Source: Labia minor
Taxonomy: Eukaryota > Arthropoda > Insecta > Dermaptera > Spongiphoridae
Direction of reading: 5' to 3'
Length of the DNA: 64,000 bases
NCBI GenBank assembly: GCA_963082975.1
Contig: OY720348.1
Coordinates: forward strand, 71,511,719 to 71,575,718
The position numbers and the translations under genes are program-made. The notes under the pieces were generated by a model. It saw only the letters and a program-made list of their open reading frames with translations. It ran no database searches and was not told where the DNA came from. Shown here piece after piece: positions 32,779 through 45,763 of the stretch. The stretch's first letter is position 1. Each line of letters opens with the position of its first letter.

Positions 32779-33356
32779 ATAATATTATATATATATATAT
32801 ATTCCTCAAGGTAAAATTTAGTTCCGTTATTGTCTGAGAAACATATTTTTATTATGTTTTCAGGAACTTTATTATAGCTTTTTTTGTAGCGTTTTAAAGT
32901 TTAAATATCCGGTAATTAATTAATTATTATAGTAAAATTATTTAATGACATAAAAAAATATAAAAAAGTAAAAGTATCTATTTAATAAATATATAAAGTG
33001 TTTTGTTATGTTCCATTCGGGTTGTATAAAATATAAATAGAATTATTTAAGAAGGTTGATTGAACACCTGGCTAGGAGGTGGTTTGAAAAAAGATTAACG
33101 GACCGGGATTATATAGATCGATTAAAATGATACAAAACGTTCAACTTGTTATTCGAATTTGTAGATGATTTGTTGAGCAATAGGATTTGTGGATGAATAT
33201 AACCCATTCATTCACTGGTTAATTAGTAAAACACACAACAAATCTATATATATAAAAAAAGGTTTTTGTCTGCACATTGCTCAGAATTTAAAAATTTTTG
33301 CATATCTTCGCGTTTCATGACCTCTAGAATCCAAAAGTGACTTTAGAATTTTTCAC

Positions 33357-33442
<86 letters not shown>
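33357..33442 (+). repeat. (TCTG)n microsatellite inside Helitron 2
   Basis: About twenty-one TCTG units at the same place as in Helitron 1, but longer. Confidence 0.95.
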
Positions 33443-33443
<1 letters not shown>

Positions 33444-34959
33444 CGGAAAATTACTATTTTATAGACTCAGAATTGGCTGAACCGATTTCTTTGAAATTAC
33501 ATCACAATATTCTTATATACCTCTAGAGTAACATAGGCTATAAATTTTATTAATATCTTATCAATAACCGCAGAAATTAATTTTTTAAAGTTTATATAAT
33601 TCTCCGTGTTGTTCATTCAAGAGCAGCTCGCAGCTCACTGTCGGCCTAGCGGAATCATTTCAAACAATGAATTATCATAGAGATTCCCAATCGAAGAATT
33701 ATTATAATATTTCCCTTTTTATTTTAAATTCTAATATACAAATATCAATTCAATTAAATAATTTATTCTAAAAGTTCTCAATTTAATTAAAATATTTATT
33801 AGATCATATTTTATCTTAAATTATTTTTTATTTAATTGAATATTTCTTCTTTTCTATAATATATATATAATAATATATAAATTTTATCATTGAATAATAA
33901 AAAAAAATATTATTTAACCTGAATTAAAATGACTGAATTATATTATCTTTGTTTTTTATTTTAATTTAATTACTCTATTATTAATTAACTATATATATAT
34001 ATATATTATATAAAAATTAAAATATGATGATATAAAGTTGTTTTAAATTTTTGACATTTTTAAATTGGATATATTTTTTAAATTTATTAAAATGTCTTTT
34101 TTATTTATTATGTTTAAAAGATTCATTTTTATTATGTGATATTAATAAAAAATAACGATGCTCTGTGCAAGTCGAATCATGTTGCACATAATTAAATAAC
34201 AATTGCCAAACAAAGAATATAATATTTTTTTAAATTCTTATATTTAAATATCATTTCAATTAAATAATTTATTCTAAAAGGTCTCATTTTAATGCAATTT
34301 ATAATTTTCTTCTAATTCAGATTTAGGACAAATCGTACAACTTTATATCAAATCTCGCTAAGAACATTCAATATTTTTGTACACAAAATATTCAGAGTAT
34401 TGGCTAAGCGTATCACTCACAATCAGTTTATATTGAAATTTATATAAATTAACAAAGTAAAAATTTTTATTTGTTTAAATTTTATTATAATGAATCAAAA
34501 AAAATTAAATATATAGATCACATGATTAAGAGAAGCAAAAAACTTAACAGAAAATAACTGTTGGATGGAGGTCGGACATGACAGAAACTGTAAGCGAAAT
34601 CTTCATATTGCGACGAATAATTTTCAAATCCCCTAGCACCACAGAATTTAAGTTTCTTTTAAGGAAAATAACTATGATCTAAAAAAATTAATAAATGAAC
34701 TTTATAATAAAAAAAACAAATAAATCAATTAATTTAAATTAATACTATTAATGAATGTATATATTGGTCATTTATCTATAGTTTTATACCGTTAATTTTT
34801 ATAAATTGTCTCAAGTCTCTATTTTTGCATTTTCTCAAGTTTCATTATAATTAAAAATATTCAATAATAATCTAGCAATGAAAATAAAATACCAAAATGT
34901 AATGATCAAGAAATATTATACTCTATTATAACATATACAATACTTATAAACTATAGGAG

Positions 34960-35948
34960 GAGGAAATATTAGGAGATATCATTGCGGGTTCAGGCCAAAT
35001 CGACCAACATTAATTAAGATATTTTCATTATGACAGATATTAGGAACAAAACCGCGAATTCAATATTTCTGTTCACTAATTATTTGTAGACTTTAGTAAA
35101 ACATACGCATAACTCAATAGATCCGGATAAACTTTTTCAAATTTTCAATCTTCAAATTTCTCTTGAAGGTAGTAAAGAAAGAATAAGATGCGGAAATCAA
35201 TTGTAAAATATTAGGTTACTCAGACGACTTAAATATAATAGGAGATTCGGCAATTGCGATTACAGATAGCGAGGAAAATTTAATGGAGGTTTGAAATTAA
35301 TAGTGATAAGAAAAAATATTTAGTAACAAAGAGGAAGAGTATTAACATACAAAATCTTAAGATGCAAAATGTAGAATTTGAATATGTAGAAAAATTGAAT
35401 GTAATCACGAAGGATAATAATATTTGAGGAGAATTTAAATCGGGGTTGCAATCGGGAAACGCCTGTTATCTGCAATAAAGAGGCTTATCTCTTCAAAATT
35501 ATTATCAAAGGGAATATATAAAAAGATTATTTTGCCTGTTGCATTATATGGGTGGGAGGCATGGTCTATGACCCTTGGAGATGAGAGTAGATTCAGAGTA
35601 TTTGAGAATAGGATTCTTCCCTGCATTTATTGGCCAAAGAAAGATGAGGTCACCGGGTATGAGGGAGACTGTATGACAAGAAATTGGCCTCTCTGCATCT
35701 TCAGAAATAGTTAGGGTTATAAAAGGGAAAAAGCTGCGATAGGCAGGGCACGTGGCAAGAATGGGAGAGGAAAAAGATATTGGTGGGAAGACCGATTGGA
35801 AAACGTCCGCTTGGAAAACCAATGACGCGTAGGAAGGGACGTAAGAGAGATGGAATAAGGGCTCAGGATAGGGACACTTGGAGAAATGTGGTTGTTGCGG
35901 CTAAGAACTTTAGAGTATCTTTGAGCCACATAGGTAGATAGATATAAC
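34960..35948 (+). pseudogene. Broken LINE reverse-transcriptase fragment captured in Helitron 2
   Basis: It is collinear with 8985-9975 in copy 1 and shares the same frame breaks and the same missing middle of the RT domain. The breaks therefore predate amplification of the Helitron. Small differences (for example GTATGACAAG at 35671 against GTCTAACAAG, and loss of a few bases after AAATTG) arose later. Confidence 0.82.
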
Positions 35949-36544
35949 ATATACAATAATAATTTATTTATAATTAATATAGTGATTAAATTAAAATATA
36001 TTTTTTAAATAAGAACACAAAAAGACATGAATGTTTTATGTAATATACTGATTGAAACAAAATGGATGAAAACCTTTTAATACTTTCAACCACCAAATAC
36101 TATGTACAATTCGGGGGTACAGGGGGCGGAGCCCCCGTCTAGGTGTGAAGAGCGCCGAAGGCGCTCTGAGCAGCTAGTATCTAAAAATAAAATACAATCA
36201 TTCTCATTGGATTTCAAATGACAATTAAGATATATTTGTGTATTTATTAAAATGTTTGGTGAATATGGAAAGCAGTATTGTCGATTTTTGTATTTTTATT
36301 GTAAAAGATTCAATCTAAGTGAATTTTATAAATATAATGTTAATTATAAATTTCGGAGGAAGAGGAGGAGGAGGGGGGGGGGGGTTGATGCTTTCAATTT
36401 TTTGTAAATATCTATGGAAAATCGCGTCCGTAAGCTGTATGACATTTTATAATTTTTTCTATCCAAATATATACAAAATTTAATAGCGATTTTGGTATCT
36501 ATTAAATTAAATGTTATCTTATTATATTATTATACTATTATACT

Positions 36545-37087
36545 AAATAAAATAAAATTAATATTAATATATATATATATTTTGTAATCCAATTACGAAA
36601 TATGTATTATGTTATATCCACAGGACATACTTTTTCTGTCATTCTGCATTAATACGTACGTTTAAATGTTATCTTATCTTATTATACTAGCAAAAATTGT
36701 ATATATATATTTGTATTTTTGAAATATTAAACCCCTCGAAGGATTTGTTTAAAATTCACACTATAAATAAAATAAAATTAATATTAATATTTTGTAATCC
36801 AATTACGAAATATGTATTATGTTATATCCACAGGACATACTTTTCTGTCATTCGGTGCATTAATACGTACGTTTAAATGTTATCTTATCTTATTATACTA
36901 GCAAAAATTGTATATATATATTTGTATTTTTGAAATATTAAACCCCTCGAAGGATTTGTTTAAAATTCACACTATAAATAAAATAAAATTAATATTAATA
37001 TTTTGTAATCCAATTACGAAATATGTATTATGTTATATCCACAGGTCATACTTTTCTGTCTTTCGGTGCATTAATACGTACGTTTAA
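36545..37087. repeat. Tandem array, about 2.6 copies of a 211-bp unit
   Basis: Units begin AAATAAAATAAAATTAATAT at 36545, 36765 and 36976 (spacings 220 and 211). The first is longer because of extra TA dinucleotides. The unit contains GTTATATCCACAGG and CATTAATACGTACGTTTAAA. Single-copy relatives lie inverted near 49140-49560, so the array grew from family B sequence. The array sits about 370 bases after Helitron 2. Confidence 0.85.
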
Positions 37088-38454
37088 AGGGGGTGTATGT
37101 TTTATGACTATTTTTTTTAAATTTATGTTCTTATAAATTATTTGAAATTGTTTCCTATATTTTGTCGTTTATTTATTTTAAATAATAATCTTAATCTTAA
37201 TATTCATAGTTCATAAGGAATATTTTTTTTTAAAGTACCGATATTATATATCTAAATTTTAAAAATTCTACAAACAAAATATATACCATATATTTTTAGT
37301 AATCAAATTAATAAATTAAAAATAAAATAAATGCACATATTAGAAAATTATATATTAGACTGTGTGATAATATATTACTAAACTGAAATAATGATGTGAC
37401 TAGGATTCTAACTTTCTATTGAAAATAAAAAGTAGATAGAATTATTAAAAAAAAAAATTATTGGATGAACCAAAGGGATGATGCTGATTAGCAGGACCAT
37501 TGCCAACAAATAAAATAAAAAAATAAGAAAATATATGTGGATTGTAGGAATAGGTTGTCATTTTCAAAATGTCTTGTTTAACAAGACCCAGGCATACCTC
37601 GTTGGGAACAAACTTGAGGCGTTTCGTGGTAATCGATACTACAACCCCCTACCCTTAAAAACTTAATCCTCTAACAGGTATTCAGATAGTAAAAAAATAA
37701 ATATAGTTTGTGAACATATTAAAAAAAAAATACTTATCACTATTCATCTCAATAGTATAATTTCAATCCTAATTCTTTTCAATGATTAAACAAAATTAAA
37801 TTTAATTTAACAAAATCTAAATATAATAATTTATTAAATAAATAAATCAAGTTAACAAAAAAAAAAAAATAGTTAATACTATTCTAGTTTCATTTGTTTT
37901 CAACTTCGGATTGTCATTTATTTTAGATGGGATAGTATTACATTATCGTATCAAAAGAACTTTCGTTTGCAAAACATTTCCGATAAATTATCTGTAAAAT
38001 CGTTTTACTAGGTCGTAAAAACAAGGAGAAAAATGAAGAATAAAAAACACCTTTCAGTTCAAGAAGACTTGCAAAAGACCTATTATTATCTTTTGTACCA
38101 AATAAGGATTAGAAAACAAAAAAACAAAACAGGAAATTACTCTAAAAATATACGGTTATTTTATCTGTATCCAAGGTACCTTTCAATAATTATAAAAAAA
38201 AAATACATCTTATATACAATGCGTTTAACAACAATCTCATTCCTACACTCATCCTAATCCCACGCCACATTAATACAATATCAACCCTCCTTGAACAACC
38301 AAATATTATCATTCTAAAACATGTACTCCATCATCACCACCAGACGTATGTCAATTAATTTCCTCGTATATATAAAATTCTCCCAACACTCCATCTCCTA
38401 TTCGCGTGATTTGTTTTATCTCTCTCCTATTCTCCCATTAACTTTTTAATCTAT
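37088..38454. other. AT-rich DNA without a gene
   Basis: The start (to about 37160) is still related to family B. The rest has poly-A/T tracts and one short incidental frame at 38033; nothing is recognised. Confidence 0.45.
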
Positions 38455-38790
38455 CTATCTATCTCTGTGGCTCTACGGAAGTCGAAAGTCTTTGGCCGTA
38501 GCAAGCCCTTTTCTCCAAGCGTCCCTATCCTGTGCCATAACCATCCAACTCCTACCCTCTCCCACATCTCTCACACGTTCCTTCCTACATTATCCACTCA
38601 CCGCGTCCTTGGTCTTCCAAGCGGACGTTTCCCAATTGGTCTCCCCACCAATATATTTTTGCCATTCTTTCTTCTCCAATTCTAGCCACGTGCCCTGCCC
38701 ATCGCAGCCTTCTCGATTTTATAACCTTAACTATATCTGGAGATGCATAGAGGTCATGCAATTTCTCAGTATGCAGTCACCACCATTCCC
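38455..38790 (-). pseudogene. LINE C-terminal fragment, minus strand
   Basis: On the minus strand it gives, with frame breaks, the LINE tail GHVARIGEE...GDQLGNVRLEDQ...MAQDRDAWRKGLLRPKTFDF. It is the same C-terminal block as in the Helitron-borne copies (9770-9970 and 35745-35945). Plus-strand open frames here are shadows. Confidence 0.7.
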
Positions 38791-38829
38791 CGGTGAATTA
38801 ACTTTTTGAATGATTTGAAATTTCTAATA

Positions 38830-39112
38830 TAAAAAAAACCTCTGACTTTTGTAAGTCCTAGGACAACGCCTATCAAACCGATTATATCAATGAGGTGTTC
38901 TATGATCCGTAGAACGGGTCCTCTCCACCTTTACCTTGATTTTCTTGATCGGAGGCGCTATCAAGTAGTTTTCCCCAATGTTGTTCCGGGAGGCTGGGTT
39001 GACTCCGTCCCATAGACCCCAGCTAGGGAAATTCCCTTGCCAGGTCTGGGACTTGAACTAGGGACCATGTGAATGTGAGGCAGGTTCGCTACCCACACAC
39101 CCAATGGCGCCT
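38830..39112 (-). mobile_element. tRNA-derived SINE, copy 4
   Basis: Nearly full-length reverse complement: A run, ACCTCTGACTTTTGTAAGTC, TTGATCGGAGGCGCTATCAA, CTCCGTCCCATAGACCCCAG, then the tRNA-like head ending CCAATGGCGCC. Short TAATATAA-like repeats flank it. Confidence 0.82.
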
Positions 39113-39231
39113 TATTTTTAATATAATAGTCCTATATATAGGATTATTATAGGATATAATTATTATAGTCCAAAAGAAAAATTATACATCCGAGTTTTTG
39201 GATCCAAGTAATAAATGAATATAGTACTTGA

Positions 39232-39236
<5 letters not shown>

Positions 39237-39271
<35 letters not shown>
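39237..39271. repeat. (TA)n microsatellite
   Basis: A pure alternating TA run of about 35 bases; the open frame through it (poly Ile-Tyr) is an artefact. Confidence 0.9.
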
Positions 39272-39275
<4 letters not shown>

Positions 39276-39429
39276 TTCTACTTGAAATTCTATTTTTCTC
39301 TTAAGATTTTTTTTTTAATAGAAGATTTGAAGTGGTTTCGGGGTACACCATTGGGAACCACTGCTTTCAATGATAGAACAAATTTCATTTCAAACCTCTT
39401 GGTCAATTAAAATTGGAAAGAGATAATTA

Positions 39430-40400
39430 GAGAGCGTTAATCTGCCATAAACGCCCTAAGGGAGGTCGGTGAGCGAGCGAGCGCCTGAGGGAGGGAGGGT
39501 GGAGGTTGAGGGGGAGAGAGCTCTCCAAATATAAGGTCAGGTCTGCCGCTGCCCCTGTGCCCCCTGCTCCCCCCCCTTCATCCCACACCACCCCTCACCC
39601 TCAAGACTCCGGACGCTTTGATCCAATATAAATATTATTTCTTGGTCTTGCGATGAAGTCATCAATCGTTTTGCTTTTTCTCCAACGATCAGTTCGATTG
39701 TCGGTGGTTGTTTTATTTTTTGTTTTTTTTTTGTTTTTTAACCCCTCACACTGGGAGGGCGATAATGTAAAAAAAAAATAAATAAAAAAAATAAAAATAA
39801 AATAAAAATAAAAATTCATATTATCCAGCGAATTTTATTGGGATTCAATGTTTGATAGCCATTTCCGTGTTATTTTTTTTTCTTGTTGTTTTGATAGTTT
39901 CTAAAACAGTGGACAAAACAATTCTAATTAGTTGGAACTATTCTTAATGAATGGCCGTGGCTTGTAATGATGCGAACGACTGGGTTGGTTGCCTTCGTGA
40001 ACGCGTTTGGTGTCAAGTGCGGCGGGAGAGGCGGAGTGGGGAGGGGGTGTGGAGGGGGGTGAGGTGGATGATGGGGTGTGGGAGAGGGTGAGGGGTTCCC
40101 TCGCGCCAAGCGATGTTGCCTGTTGGCTGCGTGTGATTCTCCACTCCGAGTGCGGGATGCCAGATAAACAGCGAACCTTCCAAGAAACGTCTCCCCTGCG
40201 CTTCATTCTCCGTCTTTCCCTTTCATAAAAAAAGGCGTGGCCTCTACGGGTGCGGTGGCTTCATGTTTTTCGATTGGCCGCCTGTCGCCGATGACACCCG
40301 TTTGTTCACTCCACGTGGATCGAGGGGGTTTAGTACGCAAAATAACCGCTTGGAGCGTTTGTAACACGCTTCACTGGCCGAAGTAGACTAGGAATGCATC
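39430..40400. promoter_or_regulatory. G+C- and CpG-rich island, possible promoter or 5' exon
   Basis: A sharp change from AT-rich DNA to text with GAGCGAGCGAGCGCCTGAGG, purine/pyrimidine-skewed blocks and many CpGs. An ATTGGCC (CCAAT-type) motif lies near 40274 and GGGCGT/GGCGTGG-type boxes near 40233. Several short open frames on both strands share no frame preference and look incidental. A transcription start is plausible but its direction cannot be told. Confidence 0.4.
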
Positions 40401-42314
40401 GGGTAGGAGACATGAAGACTTTGAAATTCAACTCAACTTGTTAACTTGTGAAATCAAATTTCAATTAACTAGGTGACACCTGAATCATTCCTATAAAACG
40501 AACAAACACTCTTTCGCATTGTCTGAATCATGTTTTTTTTCTTCCGTGTTGAGACACGATTCCGTTGACATAGCACCAGCACCAACTCCATCCATCCATC
40601 CATCCATCCATTCTCCCACATTCATTCTCCCACATTAGGGTGATCATTCAAGGGAAACAAGATGTCCCAATTTTCATATAATATTGCCCCTTGGAACTTA
40701 GGAAACATGGTTTTATTTACATTTTTTTTTCTTGCAATAGAAATTGATAAACAATAAAATTATTTACTACTAAAATAGTAGAAATGCTTGTTGAAAGAAT
40801 ACAATCTTAGCTATTTTGTTTTTATGTGGAGAGGGGGGGGGGAGGGGAGAATTTGCCAATTCCAATTTCCAAACACGAATCAAATCAGGAATGAAACGAC
40901 TTGGAAGGGCTGTTTTTTTTTTTTAAGGACGTTCTGATTTCCCGGGATGAACAACCAATCTTTTAAAATTATATACCTTACCATCACATTGCTAACCGGA
41001 TTATATACTTTATATATATATATATATTCCTACAATTATATTGTTACAGGGAATAAACTAACTTTGATCAACAATTTTTTTTTTATATTATAACAAAATA
41101 TAATACTTAGTAGAAGAAGAGGAATTAGGGCAATAAAACGTATCCACTTTCTGTTTTTCCTGAAACTCACCATGCCAAGTTCTGAAAAATCTGAAGTTGA
41201 ATGCATTTTCTCGCCTACTGTGTCACTAGCTTAGGAGCAAGGTTATCTTTGTTTGAAAAAAATGCATACCTCCTTGATAAAAACAGCTTTTTTTTAACCT
41301 CAAAAAATACCTTAACTTAGTAAATTGTGTCCAATGGGGTCTTTGGACTAAGATAGAAGTAATGAAATCCAAAGGAAAAAGGTTCTAAATACAAATACAA
41401 GAGCATTGACTTTCTTCTATTAAATAAAATCACAAGAATGATATGTCAAGGACCTGTTGCGGCCATTTTTAAGTTTTTACTTAACTACAATAAGAATAAT
41501 CATCATTTGATATTTGTATATTGTTTGAAAATAATTAATAATCCTATTGAATTTATATATATATATATATAAATGTTTTTATGGACCTGCAACACATATG
41601 ATCTCCTTCTCCCCCATTCATTACTTTCCTTTTTCATACTTTTCCCCTGCTATAGTCCAAATAGTCCAGTGATAACATTAATCGCGCCCCTTCTATAAAA
41701 CCAATGGAATGATTGATTGTCAATTATAATATAGAATTTTTGTTTATTTATTTATTTATTTTTGTTAATATAAGAACCCTATCCCAGAATTTACTTTGTA
41801 AGGCAGTTTAAAAAAAAATAATAATTTTAAAATCACATCACTTTCATTTTCTATTTCTGGTTAGTAATTTTAATATATATATATATATATAATTAAATAA
41901 AAAAGCAAGTATATATATATATATATATATATTTAAAACAATATTTAGATGATGATTTGTTAATTTTTTTTTTTTTTTGTTGACATCATAAAACGCTATA
42001 ATACATACATTTACATATAGAATACCAGTAGCTAGAGATTTTAGCCCCTAACTAAGTCCCCTTTGTATATAGAAAGGGGAAAGTATTATTATATTCTAAA
42101 TATTATGTATGTATTTTTTTTGTCGGGACCCTCCTCATTTCAATAACCCTTCCGCATTGCAAAACCCAATCGTATACACCAGAACGTTAAAAATATACAA
42201 ATTTTTTTTTTATCCAATTTTTGAAATATCTTAAAATTACTTTACTCATGTTATGTGATTCTTTGCAATCTGCTATTCATAATATATAATAATAATAATA
42301 ATAATAAGATATAA

Positions 42315-42552
42315 CTTTCTATCTTTGTGGCTCTAAGGAAGTCGTAAGTTCTTGGCCGCAGCAACCACTCTTCTCCAAGCGTCCCTATCCTGAGCCATAA
42401 CCATCCAACTTTTACCCTCTCCCATCTCTCACACGTCTCTTCCTATATTATCCACCCACCGCGTCCTTCCAAGCGGACGTTTCCCAATTGGTCTCCCTAC
42501 CAATATATTTTTCGCATTTCTTTCCTCTCCCATTCTAGCCACATGCCCTAAT
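42315..42552 (-). pseudogene. LINE C-terminal fragment, minus strand
   Basis: Close to the fragment at 38455 (CTCTAAGGAAGTCGTAAGT.. against CTCTACGGAAGTCGAAAGT..), here truncated at GCCACATGCCC, which matches the middle of that copy. There is no open frame. Confidence 0.7.
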
Positions 42553-42840
42553 AATAATAATAATATAAATATATAAAATACTATTATAAAATTACTTTAT
42601 TATATATTTCATTTTAATCACTTATAATAGTTAACATGTGTTTCGATTATGTTGATATAATAATAATAAACAATATTTAATAACTGTTCGATAAAATGGA
42701 TAGGTTCTATTATACTGGGTATAGCAATATGTGGGTATTATAAAAAAATAAAATAAATATTTAAAAATAATTAATTATTAATAATAATAAATTAATTAAT
42801 TATTTTTAGAATAAAATTGTAATTAATATAAAATGAAATT

Positions 42841-42842
<2 letters not shown>

Positions 42843-42904
<62 letters not shown>
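42843..42904. repeat. Long (AT)n microsatellite
   Basis: About 62 bases of pure AT, the longest uninterrupted one in the window. Confidence 0.97.
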
Positions 42905-42907
<3 letters not shown>

Positions 42908-43029
42908 CTCTAATTTCAGAGAGAGAATATTATTTATTTATTTTTATCGTTATCCCAGTAAATGATATTTGAATGAAGGGCCAGTGGATGAATAATAATA
43001 TTAAAATAAGCAATTGAATGTCAATCTTT

Positions 43030-43665
43030 TCCGTTTGCTCCTGGGTAGGCGGTCCCGCCCTTTGTGTTTTTCGTTGGTGTTTTGTAGAAGCCCCCTTTTC
43101 TCTCACTCTCTTCGTCGAGGGTTGTTGCTAGCGAAGGAAGGATACGGCTGGGGCAAAAAGAGTGGATGTTCACAGGCTTAAGCTAATTCCTGTTTGGGTT
43201 CTTCGTCTCTTTCTATCCTACAGTCGATTTGCTCTCCCGTTGTTACAGACTTAAGTTTGGGGAGAATGAGCTTTCCGCTTGAACGGGGAATCTGGCCCCG
43301 ATGTCTAAATGGAGATCAGTTTGTGTGAGTAGAGCTCCTCTCTTTTTGGGGGAGGAGGAAGGGGAGGGGGATTCTTTCTGGTCGGTTGGCTCTTCGCTTG
43401 GCCATTTAGCCTCTGTTCGCCCTCTGCGTCGCACACGCTTCGTCATCTACTCTCGCTCGTTTTGTTCATCTCGCACTAGGAGGGTCCCCCCCCCCGCCCT
43501 CTTTTCCGCACCCCATGCTATCATCCAGTCGTTCGAGGTCGGTGCTATTTGTTCGGTAATGGGCCTCCCCTCGCAACTCTTGACTCGGTTTGCTGCTTGC
43601 TGCCTACGATCGATCCAAGCATTTATACAAAATACATATACATGCATACAACCATTTCACGTCTA
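43030..43665. promoter_or_regulatory. Second G+C-rich island, possible promoter or 5' exon
   Basis: It is CpG-containing and pyrimidine-rich on the plus strand, from CTGGGTAGGCGGTCCCGCCC to CTGCCTACGATCGATCC. The open frame 43301-43708 (no ATG-based domain, Arg/Ser-rich) and the opposing frames have no recognisable protein features. A C run lies near 43486. Confidence 0.4.
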
Positions 43666-43714
43666 TATTAGTTTCGTGTTAATTGAAGGCTTTAGTATAC
43701 AAGTATAATCATGA

Positions 43715-43975
43715 AATTTAATTGGATGGTTGTTCTCTTGGAAAGAAACAGCAACTACATGAAAGCCACCAACAATATTAAATTTGTGAGCTTTTACTAG
43801 TAGACTGCTTCTGGCTCACCAATGTTCACTATTTAATCACCATTATTTACATCGTTATTACAGCACGGTATTTTGATTTAGATGTCAAAGTAGAATGATG
43901 ATAAAAGCTGGTGCGGTGGGGTCAATAGCAACTGAAACTTAGAAATTGAAACAAGTAAATCAATATTGGATCTCA
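43715..43975. other. Non-repetitive block
   Basis: A complex sequence with little A/T run content just after the G+C island. It may be a 5' intron or enhancer. No frame. Confidence 0.2.
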
Positions 43976-44076
43976 ACCATACCGTGTGAAAAATAATGGA
44001 AGAAGAAGTTTTTTGTTTTTTGTTTTTTTTTTTTGCTTTTTTTTAAATATATAGAAACACCGCTTTGATACAGATC

Positions 44077-44395
44077 GATCACATTGGAAGTGGAACGGTG
44101 ATGAATTGGATGCTGATACTCTTCCAGGATTTTTCAAATATTATTGGGGATTTTTCATTATTTCTGAATGGAGAACCTGATAAAAATAGGAATAACCAAC
44201 CAACTTCAAGATATAACCTAAAATAACCTAAAATAGATGGATCACATTGGAAGTGGAATAGTGATGAATTGGAGGCTGATACTCTTCCATGATTTTTCAA
44301 ATATTGTTGGGGATTTCTCATAATTTCTAAATGGAGAACCTGATAAAAATAGGAATAACCAACCAACTTCAAGATATAACCTAAAATAAATAGTA
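44077..44395. repeat. Two-copy tandem duplication, 163-bp unit
   Basis: GATCACATTGGAAGTGGAA begins at 44077 and again at 44240; both units run through GAATAACCAACCAACTTCAA. The minus-strand open frame of 97 codons arises because the 163-bp unit repeats the same words (EVGWLFLFLSG, RNNEKSP); it is not a supported gene. Confidence 0.88.
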
Positions 44396-44894
44396 GATCA
44401 GAAATTAGCTAATTTGATCAATGTCATTATTCGAGATTCTTGTTTCCAAGTCCTTGAAGTATTATGTGGACAATGTTTTTAAAAAATTATCTTTAAGAGA
44501 TATAATATATCTAATAATTATTCATATACAATAAAATAGAAATATTCTTGTAATTATTACTAAGATGTTTCTGTATGTCCATTTGTATTATGTACAGATT
44601 TGGCACAAAATAATTTATAATAATTTACATAAATATACACCAAAAAATATTTTTATATTAAAAGTATCAGTAATTTTAAATCTAGAATAAAACCAAATTT
44701 TAGAAAAAGAGAAAATAAAAAAATAATTTATAATTTAATGTAATAGTTATGCAGTACAATTTTTTTTTAAATTCGATTCCATGAAATGGATTCGTTAAAC
44801 TATTGCATAATTATCAATATTCAACTGTTTTTAATTTTTGGCCTAGATTTAGTATTTTATTAAAATATATTTATTAATAGCAATTATAACTAGC

Positions 44895-44985
44895 ACCCGG
44901 GGCACTATGTCTATTTGGCGCCCCTCTTTAATTTCATAGCTGACCCACATGTTCTCCCCCTTTTGCTACGCCACTGATTACATTT
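44895..44985. mobile_element. hAT-like MITE relic
   Basis: GCACCCGGGGCACTATG and TTGGCGCCCCTC resemble the interior of the 32639 element, ending CTACGCCACTGATT. Its ends are not paired. Confidence 0.35.
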
Positions 44986-45763
44986 ATTGTATTTATGAAA
45001 TAGACAGTTTACAATTGCTCTTAGATGTGAATGTACTCTTTAGCGTTAATCTCGCTTGGAAATTATAATACATTCAATTTTTTTTTTCTTTTTTTACTTT
45101 TATCAATTTTCTATTTTTATCCTAGCTTGTATATTCCGTGCGACATAACATACTTTACCTCATAAACCCTTTATTCTATTTGCTTATTTTTCCCCCCTTC
45201 ATTAATACTATACTTATTTATTATCCTTAAAACATAATAATTTAAATGGTGAGCGATTCAATTGACCTTTTGATAGGCTCTTATCTATTAAAATGATTAA
45301 TTTCCTATTTCAATGGAATATAAAAGGTATCTATCTATTCACTTCGAAATGAATAAAGCACTTGATTATATATTATACCTCTTCAATAATATATTTTGAG
45401 GAGTCATACTTAAGGCTTCATCTAATGTTGATTCAGAGGGGTTATGATATTTACAGGTGGAGTTAAATCTAAGATATAAATATATACATATATGGACTAA
45501 CATTGAAGGGAATAACTAAATAATGTTTAATCAGATGAAGTATGAATTCTTGAAAATAACTCCAAACAAAATTCATGCCTTTAAAAACACCAGAAACTTG
45601 TGCAAATATACAGAAGCACATGATGAATATTATTTTTTGTGAGAATAGATTCATTTCATAAAATATTTTGAAAAATGTCAAAAACCCCAAATAAGTGTAT
45701 TCAAAGCAAATTCTTAGATGTTTTTTAAAATACTTCATTGTTATTTTATTATACAAGGTTTAA

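Larger units (their letters stand above)
33243..36177 (+). mobile_element. Non-autonomous Helitron, copy 2
   Basis: Same TC start, same 3' hairpin (36149-36167), same CTAG end, inserted between A and T as in copy 1, and in the same orientation. It lacks the 389 bases found at 7930-8318 in copy 1 and has a longer (TCTG)n. Elsewhere the two copies differ only by scattered changes, suggesting recent spread of one source. Confidence 0.88.

Noticed and set aside
36545-37087. CRISPR-like regular array
   Set aside because: Units of about 211 bp repeat in full with no unique spacers, and the genome is eukaryotic; it is an ordinary tandem repeat.
43301-43708. 135-codon plus-strand frame in the G+C island
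   Set aside because: Arg/Ser-rich with no domain, matched by equally long frames on the other strand; expected in G+C-rich DNA.
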